Assembly: GCA_019359125.1 (NCBI GenBank)
Contig: JAHHHY010000002.1
Location: 705,664-769,663 of the forward strand
DNA length: 64,000 nt
From: Pleurocapsa minor GSE-CHR-MK 17-07R
GTDB taxonomy: Bacteria > Chloroflexota > Anaerolineae > Aggregatilineales > Phototrophicaceae
Direction: 5' to 3'
The translations under genes were made by a program, and so were the position numbers. A model generated the notes under the pieces. That model was not told where the DNA came from. It saw only the letters and a list, made by a program, of their open reading frames with translations, and did not search any database. Position 1 is the first letter of the stretch; each line of letters begins with the position of its first letter. Positions 1 to 8,074 of this stretch are shown piece after piece.

Positions 1-2
1 TG

Positions 3-500
3 GCAGATACACGCATGAGCCGTGACAACATCAGCCTGATCATCATCGAGGCGAACGATGTGCCGGCCCTGCCAGTCAATGTGCCGGCCCAGGAACGCGC
101 ATTTGTGGGCTATAACCCGCGCTGGTCCACGACATTCCGCACCGATGGGGTGAGCGTCGAGGTCGATGGCGCGGAGGTCTCCAGCGGCGGTGGTGACAGT
201 GGCGGTTCGAAGACTGGCCTGTATATCGGCATCGCGGTGGCGGTGCTGGTGGCGATCGTGGCGCTGATTGCGCTGGCTTCCAGTGGGGCGCTGCGCCAGG
301 CCAATGTTGGCTCAGATACCGCGACCGATGCTGCCGCGACGCTGGCGATCATTGCCACCGAAGAAGTGGCGGCCACCAGCGCACCTTCTCCAACCGATCT
401 GCCGACTGAAACACCAACACACACGCCGACGCCAACCGAGACGCCGACACCAACGGCAACACCCATACCACCTACGGCCACACTTCGCACGTCGAACTGA
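3..500 (+). CDS. PP2C-type Ser/Thr phosphatase, C-terminal fragment (5'-truncated by window edge)
   Basis: The frame is open from the first bases of the window, so the true start lies upstream. The first visible residues, ADTRMSRDNISLIIIEA, match the last strand of PP2C-family Ser/Thr phosphatases, where a conserved S-R-D-N binds the metal centre. A linker follows, then one hydrophobic segment (about residues 69-93, counting from the first methionine in view), then a Pro/Thr-rich tail of TPT-type repeats ending at the stop. The likely topology is a cytoplasmic phosphatase anchored at its C-terminus with a stiff, possibly glycosylated, outer tail. Its neighbours are FHA proteins, which read phospho-threonine, and this fits a kinase/phosphatase/FHA module. 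Only the C-terminus is visible, so the family call rests on a short motif plus context. Confidence 0.6.
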   Translation, partial: ADTRMSRDNISLIIIEANDVPALPVNVPAQERAFVGYNPRWSTTFRTDGVSVEVDGAEVSSGGGDSGGSKTGLYIGIAVAVLVAIVALIALASSGALRQANVGSDTATDAAATLAIIATEEVAATSAPSPTDLPTETPTHTPTPTETPTPTATPIPPTATLRTSN

Positions 501-590
501 ACTGTGACACAATAGGCGGATTCAGAGGCGCATTCAGATGTATGGGCACGGCCAACCCGCTGATGGGGCGGCCGGCAAGGGGAAATGTGC

Positions 591-2720
591 ATGTTTAGGA
601 ACAAACTTTTTTTCGTAATGCTGATGCTATTTCTGGCCCTGGGATCTGCGCTGGGCGTCTCTGCGCAGCAGGACATCACGTCCAGCAATGAGCCTGGACT
701 GTCGGCCTACACATGCGCCTTCAATGCTGAGCTGGGCGTGGCCCAGATTCGTGCTTCGCTGTTTGATGAAACCGGGGGCAGCGTGCCGCTGGATGGCGCG
801 AATGTCAGCGTGTCGCGTGTGGGAGCAAGTGCGCCGCTGACACCTGAAAACGCGGTCTCCAGCCCGTCCGAAACCCGCCCGCCGCTGCGCGTGATTATCG
901 TGCTGGACGTGACCGACACGATGCCGCTCGATGGCGTGATCGATACGCTCATCAATACTTTTCTGCTGACGCTGGCCGTGGAAGATGAAGTCGCTTTGGT
1001 GACTGCTGGCAGCAGCGTGACCGACCCCACGCAGTTTTATGTGGACAAGGGCACGCTGGCCAACGATCATCTGTTTGACCTGACGGTGCAGCAGGGCGAC
1101 AACCTGATTAACGACGGCATCCTGCGCGCACTTTCGGCCACCCAGCCGAACAGCCCTGCGCGCCAGGTGGTGCTGGTGATCGCCGACAGCGCCCCACAGG
1201 TGCAGCAGGCATCTAACGAAGAAATCATCACCCGCGCGCAGGCCTCGCAGACGCAGATCATCCCGATCGCGCTGCACACGCAGGCCGGTTCGCCCGACGA
1301 CGAGACGCTGTTTTCGCTGGCAGAAGCCACCAGCAGCTTCGGCTTTGCCTACGATGGCGACAAGCGCGTCGGCGAGATTCAGTCCGGCTTGCAGACGATT
1401 TTCGGCCGCATCCTGGCGCTGATGAACAATGAAATCGTGATCAATACCAACCTGGCCGACCAGACGCCAGACGAAACCGGCTTCATCCCGTTTGATGTCT
1501 CGGTGGACCTGGGCAATGGTACCACCTTGACCGACCGCGTCTCGTGCCCGCCGCCGCCAGTGGCCAGCGCCGACCCGTCGATCCCCGTGCTGCCCACTTT
1601 CGCCATCGCGTTCACCAATATCGTGGACGGGCTGAATGTGAATGCGCCCGTGCTGGTGGAAGTCGGCGTGCAGCCGTTTGATGCCCTGCCGCTGGATGCC
1701 CAGTTCCGCTTCATCCTGGATGACGAACAGGCGCAGGACGGCCCTGAGCCTTCGTTTAACTTCAATCCACAGGCGCTCGACCCTGGCCGTCATACCCTGC
1801 GCGTGCAGCTGCGCGATGTGGCTGGCGAAGTGCTGGCGACAACGCCCACGACAACAGTCTTCACGCAGCGCGAGCTGGCACTGACGGCGGCCTCTGGGGT
1901 GACCACCAATGTGAGCGGCCCGCTGACGATTGTGGTCGCCAATGGCTCGGCCAATATGGCCGGTGTGCAGCTGCGCGCTGCTGAAGCGAATGCGCCGGAC
2001 ATCACCTATCCGATTGGCAGCGCGCAGTTTGCCAACGGCACGGCCAGTTTTGAAATTGCCGATATTCAGGCCGAGGCTGGCCGCCTGTTCCCGCAGCAGG
2101 GCGATACGCCGCAGGGCTGGAACCTGCTGATTACCGCGATTTCCGGCGGGGCAACGCCCGAAGACCCGCCGCTGGGCACGACCCGTGTGCCGCTGGTGCT
2201 CAGCGTGGCGGCACCCCAGCCATTCTCGCTGGACTCGCTGGCCCAGGGGCCGGCCGCGCCGATTGCCGCGATCGTTGTGGCGCTGGTCCTGAACGGCGTG
2301 CTGTTCTCGCTGGGCAAGAAAGCGGCCATGAAGCGCACCATCGCCGCAGCGGACAAGCGTGATCTGCCGCAGCAGCTGATGTGCGTGACCGTCAGCCGTG
2401 GGGGCGCTGGCCGCCAGACGCACATGCTGACGAAAAAGACCACTCTGGTGGGCCGCGGCAGCGGCAATGATATTCAGCTGGAAGACGATGCCAATGTCAG
2501 CCGCCAGCACGGGGCGATCATCTGGCGCGGGGGCAAGTGGTATTTTGCCAACCGCAAGGACAAGCTGAAGACCAAGGTCAATGGCAAGGCCTATAAAGGC
2601 ATGATGATGGCGAAGCTGGATGACCCGACCGATGTCGAGATGGGCAGCTACCAGCTTGTCTTCCACAGCGCAGAGCAGCAAAAACGGGATCTGGCCGATC
2701 TGGTCAAGACGAATCTGTAG
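591..2720 (+). CDS. Secreted-side VWA domain / transmembrane / cytoplasmic FHA domain protein
   Basis: The protein has about 709 residues. An N-terminal signal or anchor segment is followed by a von Willebrand A domain whose first strand, VIIVLDVTDTM, carries a D-x-T-x-T version of the MIDAS metal site. An Ig-like beta region follows at about 340-430. A single membrane helix lies at about 560-580 (PIAAIVVALVLNGVLF). The C-terminal FHA domain carries the canonical G-R-G-S-x-x-N-D-I and S-R-Q-H-G motifs. This order places the VWA outside and the FHA inside. An in-frame ATG exists at 585, but AAGGGG at 577-582 is only 2 nt from it and 8 nt from the ATG at 591, so 591 is preferred. It lies 26 nt before the next FHA-like gene and is probably co-transcribed with it. 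Confidence 0.85.
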   Translation: MFRNKLFFVMLMLFLALGSALGVSAQQDITSSNEPGLSAYTCAFNAELGVAQIRASLFDETGGSVPLDGANVSVSRVGASAPLTPENAVSSPSETRPPLRVIIVLDVTDTMPLDGVIDTLINTFLLTLAVEDEVALVTAGSSVTDPTQFYVDKGTLANDHLFDLTVQQGDNLINDGILRALSATQPNSPARQVVLVIADSAPQVQQASNEEIITRAQASQTQIIPIALHTQAGSPDDETLFSLAEATSSFGFAYDGDKRVGEIQSGLQTIFGRILALMNNEIVINTNLADQTPDETGFIPFDVSVDLGNGTTLTDRVSCPPPPVASADPSIPVLPTFAIAFTNIVDGLNVNAPVLVEVGVQPFDALPLDAQFRFILDDEQAQDGPEPSFNFNPQALDPGRHTLRVQLRDVAGEVLATTPTTTVFTQRELALTAASGVTTNVSGPLTIVVANGSANMAGVQLRAAEANAPDITYPIGSAQFANGTASFEIADIQAEAGRLFPQQGDTPQGWNLLITAISGGATPEDPPLGTTRVPLVLSVAAPQPFSLDSLAQGPAAPIAAIVVALVLNGVLFSLGKKAAMKRTIAAADKRDLPQQLMCVTVSRGGAGRQTHMLTKKTTLVGRGSGNDIQLEDDANVSRQHGAIIWRGGKWYFANRKDKLKTKVNGKAYKGMMMAKLDDPTDVEMGSYQLVFHSAEQQKRDLADLVKTNL

Positions 2721-2746
2721 TTTTTCGCACACAAGGTGACGGTGAT

Positions 2747-4039
2747 ATGCGGGTTTCGGCAAAGGTAGCCACACAGCGGCAGCGATACTTCCTCAAGCTT
2801 GGCGAGTCTATGCGCATCGGCAAGCTGGCGCGCTACCTGTCGCAGCAGGAGGCCTTCATCGATACCAGCACGCTGGAGCTGGCGCGGCCCGTGCAGCCCC
2901 AGCAGCGCGTGCAGGATATCGACATTCAGGCGGGCGACCGGCTGGTGATTTTTGCGGCACCGCCCGGCAATGCCGAGCTGCCCGCGCCGCTGAATCCGGG
3001 CGATAAGGTAATCAAGCTGATCGTGGGCGACACGGTGGTGTCGTCACGCGGGAAGAAAAGCCTGCTCATCGGCAAGCCGGACCCCTCGCGCGAGGTCGAT
3101 ATCGACGTGCGCACGTTTATCTCGCCCAAGCAGCTGAACTTTATCTCGCGCGAGACGCTGCGCCTGGAATTTGATGAACGCTCCAAGACGTGGTATGCCC
3201 AGCGCCTGGGCCGCACGCGCATCCTGATTAACAACTTCGAGCTGCAAAACGACCGTATCCCGCTGGGCGACGAGAGCACGCTCAAGCTGTACCGCGCCAA
3301 CGAGGAGCCGACCAATCCGGCCTTCCGCCCGATGGTCGAGCTGAAGATGGTCACCGAGACGGTGCAGTCACGCGATGACATCATTTATCTGGAGCAGGGC
3401 GATATCGGCGTGACGATTCACGTGGGCGTGGAGAAAGACAGCGCCACGCTGAATATCTCGGAAAATGTCGCTTTCGGCCAGGTGATTACCGGGCTGGCAT
3501 CGCACATGAAGATGCGTATGGACGGCGAATACCAGCTCACACATATGCGCCTGCTGCCCCCACAAACGCAGCTCTCGTCGCTCACGCTGGCGCCCGATGA
3601 ATTCCTGTACGCGGCTCGCACGCAGTCGTTTGCGACCAATGTACTGGTGCTGCGCGACCTGAACAACCGCGAGCGCAAGTATGAGCTGGTGGCCGGGCCG
3701 GAAGACGACGAGAAGCTGATCGGTCGCAGGCCGGAAGCTGCCATTGAAGACCCGGAGCTGGATGTCGACCTGTATGACACGCTCATGGAACGCTCTGGCA
3801 CGCCCAACGGCTTCAAGGGCATGTCGCGCAGACAGTTCCGCGTGTTCTATCGCGCCTCGGAAAATACCTGGTGGGCGCAGATGGAAGAGCGCGCTTCGGT
3901 GCCACTGTACGTGAACAATACCCGCGCGGCGGCGGGCACGCCGGTGCAGCTAACGTCTGGCGACGTGATCAGCGTGGGCGCAACGGTGGAGAATTATGTG
4001 GCGCGCCTGGAAGTGGAAATCACCGCCAAGGCCGATTAA
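2747..4039 (+). CDS. Tandem FHA-like protein with ubiquitin-like N-terminus
   Basis: The 430-aa protein is soluble, with no signal peptide or membrane helix. The N-terminal 75 residues look like a beta-grasp (ubiquitin/YukD-like) fold, as judged from the pattern ending in GDRLVIF. Two FHA-like segments follow at about 90-200 and 300-425. Both keep the G-x-P/R strand and the S-R turn (ISRETLRLEF and MSRRQFRVFY), but the phospho-binding His of S-x-x-H is Thr or Gln, so phospho-threonine binding may be lost or altered. A Shine-Dalgarno AAGGTG at 2731-2736 precedes the ATG by 10 nt. It is the last gene of the PP2C-VWA/FHA set, followed by a strong terminator. A scaffold role is inferred. Confidence 0.7.
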   Translation: MRVSAKVATQRQRYFLKLGESMRIGKLARYLSQQEAFIDTSTLELARPVQPQQRVQDIDIQAGDRLVIFAAPPGNAELPAPLNPGDKVIKLIVGDTVVSSRGKKSLLIGKPDPSREVDIDVRTFISPKQLNFISRETLRLEFDERSKTWYAQRLGRTRILINNFELQNDRIPLGDESTLKLYRANEEPTNPAFRPMVELKMVTETVQSRDDIIYLEQGDIGVTIHVGVEKDSATLNISENVAFGQVITGLASHMKMRMDGEYQLTHMRLLPPQTQLSSLTLAPDEFLYAARTQSFATNVLVLRDLNNRERKYELVAGPEDDEKLIGRRPEAAIEDPELDVDLYDTLMERSGTPNGFKGMSRRQFRVFYRASENTWWAQMEERASVPLYVNNTRAAAGTPVQLTSGDVISVGATVENYVARLEVEITAKAD

Positions 4040-4058
4040 TCCACAGGCAGCGAAACAA

Positions 4059-4095
4059 AAAACACGGTCAGGCTTATACAGGCTGACCGTGTTTT
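4059..4095. terminator. Bidirectional intrinsic terminator between convergent genes
   Basis: A 13-bp perfect inverted repeat (AAAACACGGTCAG at 4059-4071 and its complement at 4083-4095) surrounds an 11-nt loop. It has A-rich and T-rich flanks on either side, so it can act for both the FHA operon (+) and the radical SAM gene (-). Confidence 0.9.
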
Positions 4096-4117
4096 GATTT
4101 CTGCCCCGGAAGGATCA

Positions 4118-5611
4118 TTAACTGAGCACGACATTCACGCGTGTGGGCTCGTGCGGAAGCTGTGACAGCGCGTTCAGCTTTGCGTGGGCAGACGGCAGCG
4201 TGACGCGATGATAGACCGCGCTGAGCAAACGGCGCGCGTCGCCCGGGCGCAGCTCTGACGGGCGTTTCAGCCTGGCGAAGGTCTTGCGCGACCGGTATTC
4301 CTTGTGCACCACGGTATGCAGCTGGCGGTAAAACTCGGTGCGGAACGGGCCTTTGTACAGCATGGCCAGGTCCTGGCTGTCGGTCCAGTTTTCTTTGTCG
4401 CCCAGCTCATGGCGCACACTTTCGTAGAAGCGCGTGCCGGGCAGGGGATAGCTGACCGATATGCCGATGTCGTCGGGCATGCACTCGCGCACCATCTTCA
4501 GCGTCAGCTCGATGTCCTCACGGGTTTCGCCCGGATAGCCAAATTGCAGGAAGAAGGCCACTTTCACGCCGTGCGCGTGCAGCTCGCGGGTGGCCTGATA
4601 AATCTGTTCCACGCGGGTGCCTTTTTCCATCGCATCGAGGATTTTCTGTGAGCCGCTTTCGGCGCCCACCCAGATGATCTTCGCGCCAGCACGGGCCAGC
4701 GCCGGAATGGTGTTGCCACGGAGCAGCAGGTCGACGCGGTTCAGGCTCTTGAACGGGATATGCAGGTCGCGCGCATCCAGCAGATCGGCAAATTCCTCGA
4801 TCCAGCGATCCTGAATCCCCATGATGTCGTCCATGAACCAGATGTGGTCGGGCTGGAAGTGCTCTTTCAGCCAGGCCATTTCCGCGACGACATTCTGCGG
4901 ACTGCGCACGTTATAGCGCTGGCCCCAGATCGGCTTGGCGCACCAGTTGCAGTGGAACGGGCAGCCGCGGGTGGTGACCAGGTTCATGCTGTAATAGCCG
5001 TGATGTTCGCGCCACACCCGCGCATACTTCTCGCGGTCGACCAGCTCCCATGCCGGGAATGGAATTTCGTCCAGCTTGTTGAGCACGGGCCGTGGTGGTG
5101 TGACCATGACGCCGTCACCGTCGCGGTAGGCCAGCCCGCGCACATCGGCCAGCGGCGTGCTGATTTTGCCTTCCAGCGCGTCGAGCAGTTCGGGCAGCGT
5201 GTCGTCGCCTTCGCCCATCAGCACATAGTGCGCGCCCTGTTCCAGATAACTTTTGTAGTGGTCGGTCATGTCTGCGCCGCATACGATTACGGTGCAGCCG
5301 CGGGCCCGCGCCGACGCGATCATCCGGAAGGCCGCCTGACGCATATTCATCAGGCTCATTTTGCTCAGATAGTTAAAGTTGTCCTCAAACAGCACAGCAT
5401 ACTTCGGCTTGTGCTGGTCCAGCGCGGCATCCCACTCGTGCGTGCCTTCGCTGAGCATGGCGTCAAACAGCGCCGCGGAGTATCCGCGCTGGCGGGTGAT
5501 GCTGGCGGCATACAGCGTGCCCAGCGGCGGATACGGCTGCATGGCGTCCCACAGCTTCGGGTCAAAACGCAGAAAATACGACTGGCCAAAGAGGATATCT
5601 GGATGCGTCAT
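4118..5611 (-). CDS. B12-binding-type radical SAM protein
   Basis: The 497-aa protein has an N-terminal Rossmann-like region (residues 1-150) of the cobalamin-binding type and then a radical SAM core. The [4Fe-4S] cysteines sit at C217, C221 and C224 in RGCPFHCNWC. The line YVLMGEGDDTLPELL is typical of the B12-binding half of this superfamily. The classical cobalamin ligand D-x-H-x-x-G is not evident, so cobalamin may bind without a lower His ligand. The substrate cannot be read from the sequence; relatives act in lipid, cofactor and antibiotic methylations or rearrangements. It sits 68 nt downstream of the amidohydrolase-like gene on the same strand and is probably the last gene of that short operon. 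Confidence 0.85.
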   Translation of the reverse strand: MTHPDILFGQSYFLRFDPKLWDAMQPYPPLGTLYAASITRQRGYSAALFDAMLSEGTHEWDAALDQHKPKYAVLFEDNFNYLSKMSLMNMRQAAFRMIASARARGCTVIVCGADMTDHYKSYLEQGAHYVLMGEGDDTLPELLDALEGKISTPLADVRGLAYRDGDGVMVTPPRPVLNKLDEIPFPAWELVDREKYARVWREHHGYYSMNLVTTRGCPFHCNWCAKPIWGQRYNVRSPQNVVAEMAWLKEHFQPDHIWFMDDIMGIQDRWIEEFADLLDARDLHIPFKSLNRVDLLLRGNTIPALARAGAKIIWVGAESGSQKILDAMEKGTRVEQIYQATRELHAHGVKVAFFLQFGYPGETREDIELTLKMVRECMPDDIGISVSYPLPGTRFYESVRHELGDKENWTDSQDLAMLYKGPFRTEFYRQLHTVVHKEYRSRKTFARLKRPSELRPGDARRLLSAVYHRVTLPSAHAKLNALSQLPHEPTRVNVVLS

Positions 5612-5679
5612 GGAAGCTCTCGCTCTGGCGGACGATGCAGGCGCGGCTGTGCCCCGCAGCCTGTGCTACGCCTAACAGT

Positions 5680-6720
5680 TTAGCGTGAATTGAAGAACCA
5701 TGCGCGCTTCTCTGGCGGCAGCTCACCAAACGTCAATCCGGGCTCATGAATCGTGCTGGCCGCCAGCTTGCGCGCCAGCCGCAGGTCCAGTCGACGAGGC
5801 TGGCCATCCAGCGTCGCCATGACCGACGGCTCGTCTGAAAATGCGGTCATCGCGTCCGGATGCCCGATCAGGGCCCGCCCTTCATGCACAATCAGCGCGA
5901 TATCCGCCCGTTTGCGCGGGAACTGCTCGGCCATGAAATAGCTGTCCGCGCCTTTGACGGGCATCAGCGTGAAGATTTCGGCGGCATCCAGCGAAGATTG
6001 CAGGCGCGCTTCGTCCCAGCCCAGATGTTCACGCGCCCAGTTGATTTCATCCAGCAGGTCGCCATCGGCGGTCAGGCGCGAGTCGCTGCCCAGCGCGATC
6101 CAGCCGCCAGCCGCCACCCAGGCCTGCATCGGCGGCAGCGCGTTCAGCAGATACAGATTGGTCGTCGGGCAGCACACCAGCCCGCGGATGAGCGGGGCGG
6201 CATAGGCGATGTCTGCTTCCGTCAGGCCGACGCCGTGGATGAGTACGGTATTCTCGCGCAGGCAGCCCAGTTCACGCAGGCGGCCCAGCTCGGCATGGGC
6301 GCGGTCGTCGGTGCCTTCCGCCAGATGAATCGAGAACGGCACGTGCTTCGGCGTGCGCCGGTATTCCTCGACGACCGTGTGGTCGGCATCGAAATGCAGT
6401 GAATGCACCCACGGCGTGAATTCCACGCGGGTGGGCGTGTCGCGCGCGAACAGCATCTTGTGCGGAGGATTGTGCTGCACCACGCGACCGACGCCGCACA
6501 GCATATTTTTCAGCATGCCCGCCAGGCAGCGGTCTGCCAGCGGCAGCCGGCGCAGGTCCTCGTAGGGCGGTTCGTTCAGCATTTTGCTGACATCCTCGCC
6601 CCAGTCATGCGCGGAGACATAGCGGTCACGCGGGCGGGTGCGCGGATAGTGATTCAGTTCCAGATGATCGTGCGCGTTAATCAGCGGGGCAAAACGTAGT
6701 AAGCCTTCCAGTCCGGCCAT
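5680..6720 (-). CDS. Amidohydrolase-superfamily protein
   Basis: The 346-aa protein shows the metal-dependent amidohydrolase barrel signatures. NAHDHLEL near residue 17 is the H-x-H first strand. FSIHLAEG, VLIHGVGL and IALGSDSRLT follow in the order expected for the later metal and catalytic His/Asp residues. It resembles the COG0402 (cytosine deaminase/chlorohydrolase) branch, but lacks the usual N-terminal beta-sandwich half, so it begins almost directly at the barrel. The start is 3 nt after the FmdB-like gene's stop, with GGGAG nine nt upstream inside that gene. The substrate is unknown; a deaminase or hydrolase acting on a small cyclic amide or amine is the usual range. Confidence 0.75.
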   Translation of the reverse strand: MAGLEGLLRFAPLINAHDHLELNHYPRTRPRDRYVSAHDWGEDVSKMLNEPPYEDLRRLPLADRCLAGMLKNMLCGVGRVVQHNPPHKMLFARDTPTRVEFTPWVHSLHFDADHTVVEEYRRTPKHVPFSIHLAEGTDDRAHAELGRLRELGCLRENTVLIHGVGLTEADIAYAAPLIRGLVCCPTTNLYLLNALPPMQAWVAAGGWIALGSDSRLTADGDLLDEINWAREHLGWDEARLQSSLDAAEIFTLMPVKGADSYFMAEQFPRKRADIALIVHEGRALIGHPDAMTAFSDEPSVMATLDGQPRRLDLRLARKLAASTIHEPGLTFGELPPEKRAWFFNSR

Positions 6721-6723
6721 CGG

Positions 6724-7026
6724 CTAGTCGCTCCCGCCCAGATGCGGCAGGTTTTTGCGCACCATGTCTTCGCCCAGCTTGCTGACAAGCTGCTCGCGCA
6801 GCCTGGGCGTCTCCTCAGACCACTTGGCCTGAAGCTGTTCCTTGCTGGCGTTTCGTCCGCCTCCGGCATTGGCGGCCATGCCTTTCAGGCTGGCGGGTGC
6901 GCTGGTGATGCGCCGTTCCACGGCAGACGCGCCGCAGGCAGGGCAGGCCGGCGCAGACGCGTTGATGCTGTGCCGCGCTTCAAAGACGGCGCCACATTCG
7001 GTGCAGTGGTAATCGTACAAGGGCAT
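6724..7026 (-). CDS. FmdB-family zinc ribbon protein
   Basis: The 100-aa protein starts MPLYDYHCTECGAVFE and has a second CPAC pair. The C-x2-C ... C-x2-C arrangement is the FmdB regulatory-protein zinc ribbon. The remaining 60 residues are charged and helical. The ATG at 7026 is preceded by GGAG about eight nt upstream. A longer frame exists to 7179, but its extra residues have no family match. FmdB proteins are small and poorly understood, and are suspected to regulate amide/formamide metabolism genes. Here it directly precedes an amidohydrolase-like gene, which is compatible with that, though the link is only contextual. Confidence 0.85.
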   Translation of the reverse strand: MPLYDYHCTECGAVFEARHSINASAPACPACGASAVERRITSAPASLKGMAANAGGGRNASKEQLQAKWSEETPRLREQLVSKLGEDMVRKNLPHLGGSD

Positions 7027-7129
7027 GATGAACACTCCAGTCTGCGGGTGGCACAAGCGTTGCAGACATCCCGTTTCTTTCATTATGGCGCCAGGTGACC
7101 CCTGCTTGTCAAATGCCAGCCCGCGCCAC

Positions 7130-8074
7130 TCATTCCAGCCGGATGCGCGGATTAAGCAGGCCGTACAGCAGATCGGCAATCAGGTTGGCGCTGGCGAAGA
7201 AGAAAATGACCATCATCACCGAGGCTTGCAGCAGGGGCAGGTCTTTACGCTCGACAGCGCCCGTCATCAGGCGGCCCAGCCCGGGATAGTTGAAGACGTT
7301 TTCGATGACGATGAGTCCGCCGACCATCCAGCCAAACGAAAGCGCGATCACGGTGATGGTGGGCAGCAGCGCGTTGCGCAGCACATGGCGGACGATCACG
7401 GTGCGGTATGACAGGCCTTTCAGCGCCGCTGTGCGCACGTACGGCTTCTTCAGCTCATCCACCACGCCGGCGCGCGTCATGCGCACGATATAGGCCATCA
7501 GCACGAAGGTGGCCGACAACGCGGGCAGCGTGAGCTGGCGGAACCAGTCGAGGATGTCCGCACCGGGGGGACTGCTGGCGGTGGGGAACCAGTCCAGCCC
7601 CAGGGCCAGCGTGTTGATGAGGATCAGGCCGGTCACGAATTCCGGCAGGCCGACCACCGAGAGCGTGAACACGCTGATGATGACATCGGTCCGTTTGTTT
7701 TCGCGCAGGCCGGCGATGACCCCCAGCAAAATACTGATGGGTACGGAAAACAATCCGGTCATGATGGCCAGCTTGAGCGAATTGCCCAGGCGCTCCAGCA
7801 CCAGCGGGCGAATCGGCGCATTGCCGACGGTGAATGCGGTGCCCCAGTCGCCGGTGACGAAGCGCGTCAGCCAGTTGACATACTGCATGGGCAGCGGCAG
7901 ATCGAGGCCATTTTCGGCGCGGAACTGGGCGATCGCTTCCGGGCGGGCATCGCGGCCCAGCACCAGGCGCGCGGTGTCGCCGGGCAGCACCTGGGTGAGC
8001 AGGAAGATGACCGCCGAGGTAATCAGCAGGGTGATGACGAGCAGGCCGATGCGGCGAATCAGAAAGCCGGTCAT
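7130..8074 (-). CDS. Peptide ABC transporter permease, DppB/OppB type
   Basis: The 314-aa integral membrane protein begins MTGFLIRRIGLLVITLLITS, the typical start of DppB-like permeases, with the conserved FLLTQVLPGD just after the first helix. The EAA-type loop lies near YVRTAALKGLSYRTVIVRH. An open frame extends upstream to 8179, but the ATG at 8074 overlaps the ATPase stop by 4 nt (ATGA) and is preceded by AAGGGGG. It is the last gene of the operon and pairs with the DppC-like permease at 10128-11030. Its role is import of di/oligopeptides or similar solutes. Confidence 0.93.
   Translation of the reverse strand: MTGFLIRRIGLLVITLLITSAVIFLLTQVLPGDTARLVLGRDARPEAIAQFRAENGLDLPLPMQYVNWLTRFVTGDWGTAFTVGNAPIRPLVLERLGNSLKLAIMTGLFSVPISILLGVIAGLRENKRTDVIISVFTLSVVGLPEFVTGLILINTLALGLDWFPTASSPPGADILDWFRQLTLPALSATFVLMAYIVRMTRAGVVDELKKPYVRTAALKGLSYRTVIVRHVLRNALLPTITVIALSFGWMVGGLIVIENVFNYPGLGRLMTGAVERKDLPLLQASVMMVIFFFASANLIADLLYGLLNPRIRLE

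Noticed and set aside
399..470. Apparent short tandem DNA repeat (ACC/CCG-rich)
   Set aside because: It is the coding sequence of the TPT-type tail of the PP2C-like protein, not an independent repeat or CRISPR.
627..2774. 715-residue open frame antisense to the VWA/FHA gene
   Set aside because: It is a GC-rich shadow: amino-acid composition is abnormal (rich in H, R, Q), no domain is seen and the sense strand has clear VWA and FHA motifs.
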